Shown one piece after another: positions 1 to 7,856 of a stretch of 64,000 nt of DNA (position 1 is its first letter; every line of letters starts with the position of its first letter). Origin of the DNA: JAJPGZ01 sp038229295 (lineage in GTDB: Bacteria; Verrucomicrobiota; Verrucomicrobiia; Chthoniobacterales; UBA10450); NCBI GenBank assembly GCA_038229295.1, contig JBBROO010000010.1, positions 1 through 64,000 of the forward strand, written 5' to 3'. Below the pieces are notes generated by a model. It saw nothing but the letters and a program-made list of their open reading frames with translations. It searched no databases and had not been told where the DNA came from. Made by a program: the position numbers and the translations under genes.

Positions 1-235
1 CGCTCTGCGTCGGATACGGATAAATGCGATCGAAAGCGAAACGGCCGATGAAGAGATTGCTCGCGAAACTGCCGCGCTCATCGAGCGGATCGCGCGAGGA
101 TTCGGCCAGTTCGAGCGCGGCTGCTTTGCCGGCCGACATTTTGGATGTGTCGATGACCGACGATGTCGATCTTGCCGGCTTCACGCCGGTTTCGGCGGCG
201 ATTTGTTTTTCAGGCGCTTCCAGTGGCGATTTCAT
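1..235 (-). CDS. acyl-CoA dehydrogenase, N-terminal part (cut by window edge)
   Basis: The reverse strand is open from an ATG at 235 to the left edge, giving 78 codons (starts MKSPLEAPEKQ; later LFIGRFAFDRIYPYP). This N-terminus resembles the long acyl-CoA dehydrogenases that sit beside multifunctional beta-oxidation genes and catalyse the first, FAD-dependent step on acyl-CoA. The ATG overlaps the stop of the upstream fadJ-like gene (ATGA), so the two are probably translationally coupled. One copy of the interspersed 10-mer lies inside at 164 and is read as Arg-Ser-Thr. The catalytic domain is outside the window, so the call rests on N-terminal resemblance and neighbourhood. Confidence 0.65.
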   Translation of the reverse strand, partial: MKSPLEAPEKQIAAETGVKPARSTSSVIDTSKMSAGKAAALELAESSRDPLDERGSFASNLFIGRFAFDRIYPYPTQS

Positions 236-2280
236 GATTCGTAAAATTTCGTTCCGTCGCGCGCATGTTTTTTCAATAAATCGCACGGCCCGAATTTTTC
301 ATTCTTCTGCGCGAGCTTTTCCATTTCCGCGACGACGGTTTTCAAACCGACGTTCTCGGCGAAACGTAGTGGCCCGCCGCGCGCGGGCGCAAAACCAGTC
401 CCGAGAATCATTCCGTAATCGGCGTCCTCGGGCGAGTCGATGACTTTTTCTTCCACGCAACGTGTCGCTTCGTTGACCATCAGAAACACGAGTCGTCGTG
501 CAAGATCGACATCTTCCGTCTTGGCCGGGACACTTCGCCATTCCGTGACCGCTTCGTTAGGTGTTTGCTGTTTGCCTTCGTATTTATAAAAACCGGCGCC
601 GCCTTTTCTCCCCAGCAATTTGGCGGATTGCATCTCGCGCAAAATCTTCGGAGAAACATCGCGCGCACCGTACGCTTTCTCGAGCGTGTTCGCGATATCG
701 ACGGTGATGTCGATCCCGATCTCGTCGATCAATCGCATCGGCCCCATCGGCATTCCCCAATCCGTTAGGGCCTTGTCGATCTTCTCGGCCGCAACTCCGT
801 TTTCGAAAAGTTCCGCGGCATCGAGCAGGTACGGAAACAAAACGCGGTTAACCAGAAAGCCGGGACTGTCGCGCACGACCACGGGAAGTTTTCCGATCTG
901 CCGGGCGAAGGCGAGCGCGCGTTCGCGCGTTTCCGCGGAAGTTTTTTTGCCGACGACGACTTCGATCAACTTCATTCGGCTGACCGGATTGAAAAAATGC
1001 AGACCGATCACGCGCTCCGGCGCATTCGTTTGATCGGCCAAAGCGTCGATCGACAACGCCGAAGTGTTCGTTGCCAGGGTCGCTTTGGGGGCGTTGTCCG
1101 AGATCTCGTGGAAAATTTGTTTCTTGATGTCGATCTTTTCGGACGCGGCCTCGATCACGATTTGCACGTCGCGCATTTCGATGTGCGCAGTCGAGCAAAT
1201 GATGCGGGCGCGTCCTTGTTTCGCTTTGTCATCGCTCATGATGCCGCGCTTGACCGCGTCGGCGTAGGTCTTGTCGATGTTAGCGAGGCCGCGATCCAGC
1301 ACTTCACGATTCACGTCGCGCAAAATCACGGTGACGCCGCGCGAGCTGAGCCATTGCGCGATGCCGGAGCCCATAACGCCGGCGCCGATGACGGCGGCGT
1401 GCACAACTTTTTCGGCGGGCGTTTTCGAATTTCCTTTTCGATATTTGTCGGCCAGGAAGAAATTGCGGATCAAGTTTTGCGTCGATTCGCTCTCGCCAAG
1501 ATCGACAATCGCATTTAGTTCGAGGCGGAGCGATTCCTCCATCGGACTGCTGAGACCCGTGGTGATAATTCCGAGAGCGCGCGCGGACGCGGACTCGCGA
1601 TCCTGCGGCGGGTTCACGCCCTTGCCCCATTGCGACACGTTAGGCGAAATTCGTTTGCCCGATTGCAGACATTTCCGCGCCGCCGGAAAAAGTTCGTCGC
1701 GCGAAACCAGCTGATCGACCAGGCCCATCTTCAACGCGTCTTCCGCCGAATAAAGTTTGCCCTTCAAGATCACTTCGGCCGCACGCTCCGCGCCGATCAA
1801 TCGCGGCAATCGCGTCGAACCGCCCCAGGCCGGGACCAAGCCGAGCGTGGTTTCGGGAAGTCCGATTTTCGTGGCCGGATCGTTAGTCGCGATCCGGTAA
1901 TCGCACGTCAAAGTGATTTCGTAACCGCCGCCGGCGCAGGCGCCGTGAATCGCCGCGACGGTCGGAATCTTCAGCGCCGCGATGCGATTGAAAACGCGTT
2001 GGCCCTCTTCGATGAAACCGCGCATCTCGCCGGTCTGCGCTTGTTTCAAAAGCGTTTTCAAATCGGCGCCGGCGATGAAGATCGATTTCTTGGCCGAAGC
2101 GATGATCAACCCGCGAATGAATGTGTCCTTCTCGATAAGATCGACATGTTCATTCAGCTCGCTCATCGTCGCGGGATCGAAAACATTCGCGCCGGATTCG
2201 GGGCGATCGAACGTGAGAATGCAGACGCCATCATCATGGATCTCGCGCTGAATCATCGAACCGGTAACGGCGGCGCTCAT
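232..2280 (-). CDS. fadJ: fatty-acid oxidation complex alpha subunit (enoyl-CoA hydratase / 3-hydroxyacyl-CoA dehydrogenase)
   Basis: This 682-residue protein hydrates trans-2-enoyl-CoA and oxidises the resulting 3-hydroxyacyl-CoA with NAD+. Residues about 10-190 form a crotonase domain (AGADL, HGACAGGGYE, and GLPETTLGLVP with the catalytic Glu). Residues about 295-480 form the NAD-binding part, with the Rossmann loop GAGVMGSGIA, HFFNPVSRMKLIE with the catalytic His, and DSPGFLVNR. The C-terminal dehydrogenase domain carries GRKGGAGFYKY. Its length is close to FadJ (about 714) and it lacks any thiolase domain. It overlaps the acyl-CoA dehydrogenase start by 4 bases, so the pair is an operon; the thiolase is presumably elsewhere. 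FadB and FadJ cannot be separated from this alone. Confidence 0.93.
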   Translation of the reverse strand: MSAAVTGSMIQREIHDDGVCILTFDRPESGANVFDPATMSELNEHVDLIEKDTFIRGLIIASAKKSIFIAGADLKTLLKQAQTGEMRGFIEEGQRVFNRIAALKIPTVAAIHGACAGGGYEITLTCDYRIATNDPATKIGLPETTLGLVPAWGGSTRLPRLIGAERAAEVILKGKLYSAEDALKMGLVDQLVSRDELFPAARKCLQSGKRISPNVSQWGKGVNPPQDRESASARALGIITTGLSSPMEESLRLELNAIVDLGESESTQNLIRNFFLADKYRKGNSKTPAEKVVHAAVIGAGVMGSGIAQWLSSRGVTVILRDVNREVLDRGLANIDKTYADAVKRGIMSDDKAKQGRARIICSTAHIEMRDVQIVIEAASEKIDIKKQIFHEISDNAPKATLATNTSALSIDALADQTNAPERVIGLHFFNPVSRMKLIEVVVGKKTSAETRERALAFARQIGKLPVVVRDSPGFLVNRVLFPYLLDAAELFENGVAAEKIDKALTDWGMPMGPMRLIDEIGIDITVDIANTLEKAYGARDVSPKILREMQSAKLLGRKGGAGFYKYEGKQQTPNEAVTEWRSVPAKTEDVDLARRLVFLMVNEATRCVEEKVIDSPEDADYGMILGTGFAPARGGPLRFAENVGLKTVVAEMEKLAQKNEKFGPCDLLKKHARDGTKFYES

Positions 2281-2396
2281 TGGGGAATCATTTTGGCGCG
2301 TTTCCGCTGAATGCCAAGCGCGAGATTCGCGCGATTGCGCTTGTCGAATCGCGGTGGTAAAACTCGGCGGCGCGCGCGGCGCGCGATCCGAATTTT

Positions 2397-3779
2397 ATGG
2401 TCGGCAAACTTTTAGCGCCTGAAATCAAAAGCATGATCGACGCGCGCAATTTCGGCGCGTTGCGCGAGATCTTTGCCGATTGGTTGCCGGCCGATGTCGC
2501 GGAGGTGATTCTCGATCTTCCAGAAAACGATCAGGTAATTATTTTTCGCGTGCTGCCGGCGGCGCTGGCGGCGGATGTGTTCGAATACATCGGCGTCGAG
2601 GAGCAGCAAAATCTTTTACGCGCAATGGCGCACGAACAGGTCGTCGGGATTCTCAACGAAATGTCGCCGGACGATCGCACGGCGTTGCTCGAAGAAATGC
2701 CGAGCGCGGCGGCGCGCCAATTAATCCGGTTGCTGACGCCGGAAGAACGCCGCGTCGCGCAATCGCTCCTCGGTTACCCGGAAGGAAGCGTCGGCCGATT
2801 GATGACGCCGGATTTCATTCAGGTGCATGACGATTGGACGGTGAAGGAGGTGCTCGATTTTGTGCGCGAATACGGGCAGGACCGCGAGACGTTGAACGTT
2901 ATCTACGTAGTCGATGAACGTGGCAAGCTTATCGACGACGTGCGCATCCGCGAATTTTTGCTGAAGCCGCTCGAGACCAAAGTGAGCGCGATTCGCGATG
3001 AAGCATTCGTCGCGCTGAAGGTGAACGATTTACAGGAAGAAGCGCTGAATATTTTCCGCAGATACGATCGGACGGCGCTGCCGGTGGTTGATTCAAACGG
3101 CGTGCTCGTCGGCATCGTCACCGTCGACGACATGCTCGACGTCGCGGAAGAGGAAGCGACCGAGGACATCCAGAAACTCGGCGGTATGGAAGCGCTCGAC
3201 GAACCGTATACGACCATTCCGCTGCTGCGCATGGTGAAGAAACGCGCGACGTGGCTCATCGTTCTTTTTCTCGGCGAGATGCTGACGGCGACGGCGATGC
3301 AGGGTTACAATGGCGAGATCGAGAAGGCGGCGATCCTCGCGATGTTTTTACCGCTGATCATTTCGAGCGGCGGAAATTCTGGGTCGCAAGCGACCACGCT
3401 CGTTATCCGCGCGATGGCTCTCGGCGAATTGCGTTTGGGCGATTGGTTTCGCGTCGTGCGCAAAGAACTGCTGTCGGGATTTTCGCTCGGGCTAATTCTT
3501 GGCAGCATCGGATTCATCCGCATCGCGCTCTGGCAATATCTGCACATTTTTAATTACGGACAATATCACTGGCTCGTGGCCGTAACGGTCGGAGTCGCGC
3601 TGGTCGGCGTAGTGTTATGGGGAACGATCAGCGGCGCAATGCTGCCATTTTTGTTGCGCCGTTGCGGACTCGATCCGGCAACGTCATCGGCGCCATTCGT
3701 AGCCACGCTTGTCGATGTAACGGGATTGCTAATTTACTTCAATGTGGCGCTGTTCATTCTTCGCGGAACGCTGTTGTGA
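2397..3779 (+). CDS. mgtE: magnesium transporter MgtE
   Basis: This 460-residue protein has the full MgtE layout: a cytoplasmic N domain (residues about 20-125, acidic and helical), a CBS pair (about 130-255) that senses intracellular Mg2+, and five membrane segments from about 280 to the end. The conserved SGGNSGSQATTLVIRA stretch that lines the ion path is present. The family forms homodimeric Mg2+ channels in the inner membrane that close when Mg2+ is high. I see no M-box riboswitch in the 116 bases upstream. The next gene starts with a GTG inside its stop (GTGA), so the two are coupled. Confidence 0.95.
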   Translation: MVGKLLAPEIKSMIDARNFGALREIFADWLPADVAEVILDLPENDQVIIFRVLPAALAADVFEYIGVEEQQNLLRAMAHEQVVGILNEMSPDDRTALLEEMPSAAARQLIRLLTPEERRVAQSLLGYPEGSVGRLMTPDFIQVHDDWTVKEVLDFVREYGQDRETLNVIYVVDERGKLIDDVRIREFLLKPLETKVSAIRDEAFVALKVNDLQEEALNIFRRYDRTALPVVDSNGVLVGIVTVDDMLDVAEEEATEDIQKLGGMEALDEPYTTIPLLRMVKKRATWLIVLFLGEMLTATAMQGYNGEIEKAAILAMFLPLIISSGGNSGSQATTLVIRAMALGELRLGDWFRVVRKELLSGFSLGLILGSIGFIRIALWQYLHIFNYGQYHWLVAVTVGVALVGVVLWGTISGAMLPFLLRRCGLDPATSSAPFVATLVDVTGLLIYFNVALFILRGTLL

Positions 3780-4435
3780 AAAAGTATTTTCTAGCCATCG
3801 CGGCGGTGATGGCTCTTCTGTCGAACGCGCGCGCGACGACCAAAGGCCTAAGCCAGATCGTGACCCCGGACTTGCAACCGGAAGGCGATCTCTCGGTCAG
3901 TTTCCAGGCGCAAGACCAAAAGATCGCGAACCCTTATCAACTTCAGGCCGAGCTCGGCCTAACGAAGTGGGCGGAGATCGCGGTGTTTCAAGGATTCAAG
4001 CCTAACGAAGAAATTATCGGCACCGAAATCGGTCTCATCCAAAAAGAGCCGTATCTGCTTTCGGTCGGGTTTGTGAATTGGTCGCCGCGCCAACATGTCG
4101 ATCCTCAACCATATATCGAAGCGGGTTATTACACCGAGCACCACAAATTCATCGGCGGCCTCATCCACGTCGATTATCGCAACGAAGCAATCCTGGGATA
4201 CGCCTACGATTTCAACAAACAATGGCGCGCGCAGTTGGATTTCCAGAGCGGTTCCGGCAACTCATCGACCATCGGATTCACCTGGAACATCACTCCCGAT
4301 TTCCAAGTGAACCCCGCGCTGTATGTGGCGAACGACAAACCGCATGAATTGATGGGCTACGTCGTCTTCACCTACACCTTTCATCTTTGGGCCAAGGACA
4401 AACCGCAAAAGGATTTGTCAGTTCCCGGCGGTTAG
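3776..4435 (+). CDS. secreted conserved protein of unknown function
   Basis: I place the start at GTG 3776, which overlaps the mgtE stop; it gives 219 residues beginning VKKYFLAIAAVMALLSNARA, a clear signal peptide. The mature part has alternating polar/hydrophobic stretches with frequent aromatic residues (GLTKWAEIAVFQGF, PYIEAGYYTEHHKF, YVVFTYTFHLWAKDK), which reads like a small beta-barrel or a periplasmic beta-sheet protein. An ORF extending upstream to 3617 would run through mgtE and is not credible. No function can be assigned. The tight coupling to mgtE suggests co-expression, not necessarily a shared role. Confidence 0.75.
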   Translation: MKKYFLAIAAVMALLSNARATTKGLSQIVTPDLQPEGDLSVSFQAQDQKIANPYQLQAELGLTKWAEIAVFQGFKPNEEIIGTEIGLIQKEPYLLSVGFVNWSPRQHVDPQPYIEAGYYTEHHKFIGGLIHVDYRNEAILGYAYDFNKQWRAQLDFQSGSGNSSTIGFTWNITPDFQVNPALYVANDKPHELMGYVVFTYTFHLWAKDKPQKDLSVPGG

Positions 4436-4468
4436 AGGTGCGCGACGCGTGCTGCGATCAATTACAAT

Positions 4469-4478
4469 TGTCGATCTT
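4469..4478 (+). repeat. intergenic copy of the TGTCGATCTT motif
   Basis: An exact copy lies in the 116-base gap between the secreted protein and the DUF47 gene. It shows that the motif also occurs outside coding sequence. No hairpin partner is nearby, so it is not part of a terminator here. Confidence 0.85.
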
Positions 4479-4551
4479 GCATGATATTGATTTACTTCGG
4501 CGTGGCTTTGCGCATGATGCGCGGCGCGAGCGTTAAAACCCGGAGGCATTT

Positions 4552-5190
4552 ATGATTTCGATCGGCAAATTGCTCGGACACGACGAAAAGTTTTACGATT
4601 TGCTCGAGGCGAGTGCGAAACAAGCCGACAGCAGCGTGCATCACCTGGTCGATCTTTTGGGCAAGCTCGATGAGAAGGATTCGTCGCGCGATCTGGCTGC
4701 TTTCGCCGAGAGCCGGCGCGAGGACAAGCGCATCACGCAGCAGCTGACGGAAGAACTTTCGAAGACGTTCATCACGCCGCTGGAGCGTGAGGATATCCAA
4801 TCGCTCGCGGCCGCTCTCTATAAAATACCGAAGACGGTCGAGAAGATCGGCGAACGCATTCTGATTAGCCCGCAGGATTTGCCGCAGGTCAGTTTTCGGA
4901 AACAGGTCGAGTTGCTTGATCAAGCGGCCGAGGCGGTGCTCGCGATGGTGAAACAACTGCGCAAAGGCACCGACATCCGCACCGCGCGCGAGATGAATGC
5001 GAAGCTGCAAACGATCGAGGGCGACGCCGACGATCTCGAACTGGAACTGCTGCGCGATCTTTACCAAGGCAATTACGATGCAAAGCACATCATTTTCCTG
5101 CGCGATCTCTACGAGCTGCTCGAAAAAGTGATCGATCGTTGCCGCGACGCCGGCAACGTCGTCCTGCAGATTGCCTTGAAATACGCCTAA
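4552..5190 (+). CDS. DUF47 (PhoU-like) accessory protein of phosphate transport
   Basis: This 212-residue, almost all-helical soluble protein has the DUF47/YkaA pattern: long amphipathic helices, an N-terminal KFYDLLEASAKQADSSVHHL, and a C-terminal RDLYELLEKVIDRCRDAGNVV. DUF47 proteins are distant PhoU relatives, nearly always encoded just upstream of Pit-type phosphate permeases, where they are thought to modulate uptake. Here the Pit gene starts 27 bases downstream, so the pair is one transcription unit. The spacer holds a copy of the interspersed 10-mer whose last bases merge into the Pit start codon. Confidence 0.9.
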   Translation: MISIGKLLGHDEKFYDLLEASAKQADSSVHHLVDLLGKLDEKDSSRDLAAFAESRREDKRITQQLTEELSKTFITPLEREDIQSLAAALYKIPKTVEKIGERILISPQDLPQVSFRKQVELLDQAAEAVLAMVKQLRKGTDIRTAREMNAKLQTIEGDADDLELELLRDLYQGNYDAKHIIFLRDLYELLEKVIDRCRDAGNVVLQIALKYA

Positions 5191-5217
5191 CGATCCCGGC
5201 TTTCGCGCAAGATCGAC

Positions 5218-6255
5218 ATGTTCATCTTCGTCACCGTCGTCCTCGCCGCGGTTATCTTTGAATACAGCAACGGTTTTCACGACGCGGCCAATGCCATCGC
5301 GACCGTAGTCTCGACCAAAGTATTAACGCCGCGTCAGGCCATCATCATGGCGGCGATTTTCAATCTCACCGGCGCGATGCTCGGCGGCGCGGTGGCATCG
5401 ACCATCGGCAAAGGTTTGGTCGACACCAATGTGGTCACGCTTGTTACCGTGCTGTGCGCGCTCATTGCGGCGTTCGCCTGGAACATGATCACGTGGTGGT
5501 TAGGCATTCCGTCGAGTTCGAGTCACGCTCTCATCGGCGGACTCTGCGGCGCCGCCCTCGCGACCGCGCATGGCAACTGGGCGGTATTGAAATGGAGCAC
5601 CGGGCTTTGGCCGAAAGTGGTGCTGCCAATGTTCATCTCGCCCGTCGCCGGATTCGTCATCGGCGGGCTGTTCATGTTTATTCTATTTGTCACGCTGCAT
5701 CGCTTCACGCCGCACACCGTCCATTCCGTTTTCGGGAAGCTGCAAATTTTTAGCGCGGCCTGGATGGCGCACAGTCACGGCACAAACGACGCGCAAAAAA
5801 CGATGGGCATTATCACGCTCGCGCTTTTCACCGGAACCAAAGCGGGCAGCTTCAATCACGTCCCGCCGTGGCTGGAATTTTTGCGGACGCCGACGTTCGG
5901 CGGTATCCCGAGTTGGGTGAAAATTCTCTGCGCCCTAACGATGGCCGCAGGAACTGCCGCGGGCGGATGGCGCATCATTCGCACGCTCGGTCATCGCATG
6001 GTGAAATTGCAACCCGTGCACGGATTCGCCGCCGAAACGACCGCCGCGCTCATCATTCAAGGCGCGAGTCTCTACGGCATTCCGCTTTCAACTACGCACG
6101 TCATCTCCACATCCATCATGGGCGTCGGCGCAGTGAAAAGATTCAGCGGCGTGAAATGGACCGTAGTCGAACGCATCGTCTGGGCCTGGATCTTCACCCT
6201 GCCGGCAACTGGCATAATGGGTTACCTGTTCGCACGCCTCGCCGCCGCAATGTGA
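5218..6255 (+). CDS. pitA: low-affinity inorganic phosphate transporter, Pit family
   Basis: This 345-residue, roughly ten-helix membrane protein has both inverted PiT signatures: EYSNGFHDAANAIATVVST near the N-terminus and HGTNDAQKTMGI in the middle. STTHVISTSIMGVGAVKR follows later. The family imports metal-phosphate complexes by proton or sodium symport. It is slightly shorter than E. coli PitA (499) and close to the short bacterial Pit forms. The ATG at 5218 overlaps the end of an AAGATCGACA copy (5209-5218), and no classical Shine-Dalgarno is obvious. It probably forms an operon with the DUF47 gene upstream. Confidence 0.94.
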   Translation: MFIFVTVVLAAVIFEYSNGFHDAANAIATVVSTKVLTPRQAIIMAAIFNLTGAMLGGAVASTIGKGLVDTNVVTLVTVLCALIAAFAWNMITWWLGIPSSSSHALIGGLCGAALATAHGNWAVLKWSTGLWPKVVLPMFISPVAGFVIGGLFMFILFVTLHRFTPHTVHSVFGKLQIFSAAWMAHSHGTNDAQKTMGIITLALFTGTKAGSFNHVPPWLEFLRTPTFGGIPSWVKILCALTMAAGTAAGGWRIIRTLGHRMVKLQPVHGFAAETTAALIIQGASLYGIPLSTTHVISTSIMGVGAVKRFSGVKWTVVERIVWAWIFTLPATGIMGYLFARLAAAM

Positions 6256-6288
6256 TTGTCGATCTACGACCACCGGATTATTCATCCA

Positions 6289-6360
6289 CAGATTTCGCAG
6301 ATTTTCGCAGATTCCCGAAAGACCTCTGAAAAAATAATCTGCGTAAATCTGCGAAATCTG
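6289..6360. repeat. palindromic element E (CAGATTTCGCAGATT type)
   Basis: Two 25-base arms (6289-6313 and 6336-6360) are inverted copies with one mismatch, separated by 22 bases. Each arm is itself built of CAGATTT/CGCAGATT units. The element fills the gap between the convergent ends of pitA and the Gfo/Idh oxidoreductase, where it could form a strong hairpin and act as a bidirectional terminator. I know similar CACAGATT-type intergenic repeats from many genomes. Here it is the only copy in the window. Confidence 0.8.
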
Positions 6361-6392
6361 CGGACAAAAAAATCCGTCGAGTGATCCGCAAG

Positions 6393-7433
6393 TTATTTCT
6401 TAATCTCAACCCACTCATTCCGCGCGCGCGAATCAGCCACCGCTTGAACAACGCGCATGTAACTTACGCCGTCTTCAAAATCGGGATGCGGACGCATCCG
6501 CCCCTTCGATTTGACCGCTGCCAGAAAATCTTCCTCGACTCGCCACTCGCCTTCCAGCTCCGGCGCAAGATCGACATCGTGCAATTCTTTGCCGCCGTAC
6601 TTGCCGGCGCGGATGTTGTCGTTACCGAAATCGTAAATCATCGTCCCTTTGTCGCCGTAAAACTCGAGCCGGTCCGTTTCCTCGGAGACATTTATGCCGC
6701 TGAATTCGAGCACGCCTTCCGCTCCGCTTTCGAATGTGCACAGCACATTGAGCAAATCGGGAACGATCACTTCATAACCGCGTCGTTCGCCGCGCACGAT
6801 TTTTCCGCGCGCAAACACGCCGGTGATATCGCCGAGCCAGCGTTGCAGCACTTCCACGTAAATTCCGAGCGTCAGCACATTCAGTCCGCTGATCTCGATC
6901 TTTTGCCGCCAATGCGCCGGCGCTTCCGGATTCAGATAATTGCTGGTGAAACTTTGCAAGCGCACATCGTGCGGTTTGCCGATGTAATCTTCGGCCAGCA
7001 ATTTCTTAACGAGCAAATCGCGTTTCAATCCATACGGCGGCGGACAAAGCATCGTCACCAATTCCGGAAAACGTTTCGACGTCGCCAGCATTTCCTCCGC
7101 TTCCGCCAAATCCATCGCCATCCGCGCCTGACAAAAAACATGCTTGCCCGCTTCGAGCGCGGAAACGGTCACGGCCGAGTGCATGTATGGCGGCGTGCCG
7201 ATCCAAATAATGTCGAGATCTGGCAGCGCCAAAAGATCGGCCCAATTCTGCATCGGCGTGGCCGACGGCAAATTATCCGCGCAAAATCTCTCGCTGCTTT
7301 CGTAAGTCGAATTCGAAACCGCCACGATCTCGACATCGGGATGTTTTTTTAACGCCGGCAAATGCCGATCGCGCACGATGTTTCCCGCGCCGACGATGCC
7401 CATGCGCAGCTTTTGATTATTCTTTTGCGTCAT
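6393..7433 (-). CDS. Gfo/Idh/MocA family oxidoreductase
   Basis: This 346-residue protein has an N-terminal Rossmann fold (MGIVGAGNIVRDRHLPAL) that binds NAD(P) and a C-terminal alpha/beta domain typical of glucose-fructose oxidoreductase and inositol dehydrogenase relatives. Such enzymes oxidise or reduce sugars and polyols. The usual EKP motif after the second glycine-rich region reads CQARMAM here, so the lysine that normally contacts cofactor and substrate is replaced. This variant occurs in some subfamilies and may shift the chemistry. No pathway neighbours are present, so the substrate cannot be named. Confidence 0.85.
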   Translation of the reverse strand: MTQKNNQKLRMGIVGAGNIVRDRHLPALKKHPDVEIVAVSNSTYESSERFCADNLPSATPMQNWADLLALPDLDIIWIGTPPYMHSAVTVSALEAGKHVFCQARMAMDLAEAEEMLATSKRFPELVTMLCPPPYGLKRDLLVKKLLAEDYIGKPHDVRLQSFTSNYLNPEAPAHWRQKIEISGLNVLTLGIYVEVLQRWLGDITGVFARGKIVRGERRGYEVIVPDLLNVLCTFESGAEGVLEFSGINVSEETDRLEFYGDKGTMIYDFGNDNIRAGKYGGKELHDVDLAPELEGEWRVEEDFLAAVKSKGRMRPHPDFEDGVSYMRVVQAVADSRARNEWVEIKK

Positions 7434-7570
7434 ACTTCAAATTACGATGTCGATCTTGCCCGACGTTCCGCGAATCGCGCGAGTCACCTTTGACCTTTGC
7501 ACACTTTCTCTGTTCAACAATCGCTTGACAATCACGTCGCAGCCGCCACTTTTCCCGCCCTTCTGAGCGT

Positions 7571-7834
7571 ATGTCAAAAGTTTGCAGCATCACCGGTTCC
7601 AAGCCCACGCGCGGCAGCATCATTCATCGCCGCGGTATGGCCAAGAAGAAAGGCGGCGTCGGCCGGCACGTTACCAAAAACGTGCCCCGCGTTTTCTCGC
7701 CCAATCTTCACGCGCATCGCATCTGGGTCCCGGAGCTGAAAAAATTCGTGCGCATCCGCGTGACCGCGCGCGGACTCAAGACAATAAATAAAAACGGCGC
7801 CTATCGCGCGTTGAAAAAAGCCGGCGCGATTTAA
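7571..7834 (+). CDS. rpmB: large ribosomal subunit protein bL28
   Basis: This 87-residue, very basic protein begins MSKVCSITGSKPTRG, the classic L28 N-terminus, and continues with RVFSPNLHAHRIWVP and the ARGLKTINKNG segment. It binds 23S rRNA near the exit tunnel. The length is slightly above E. coli L28 (78). It stands alone, without rpmG. The upstream gap of 137 bases carries one copy of the interspersed 10-mer at 7448. I see no clear terminator downstream before the convergent gene at 7857. Confidence 0.96.
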   Translation: MSKVCSITGSKPTRGSIIHRRGMAKKKGGVGRHVTKNVPRVFSPNLHAHRIWVPELKKFVRIRVTARGLKTINKNGAYRALKKAGAI

Positions 7835-7856
7835 TCGCGTCGCTGCAATCTGGGGA

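Noticed and set aside
2281..2396. M-box or other Mg2+ riboswitch before mgtE
   Set aside because: Only 116 bases separate the two divergent genes and no conserved M-box pairing pattern is visible.
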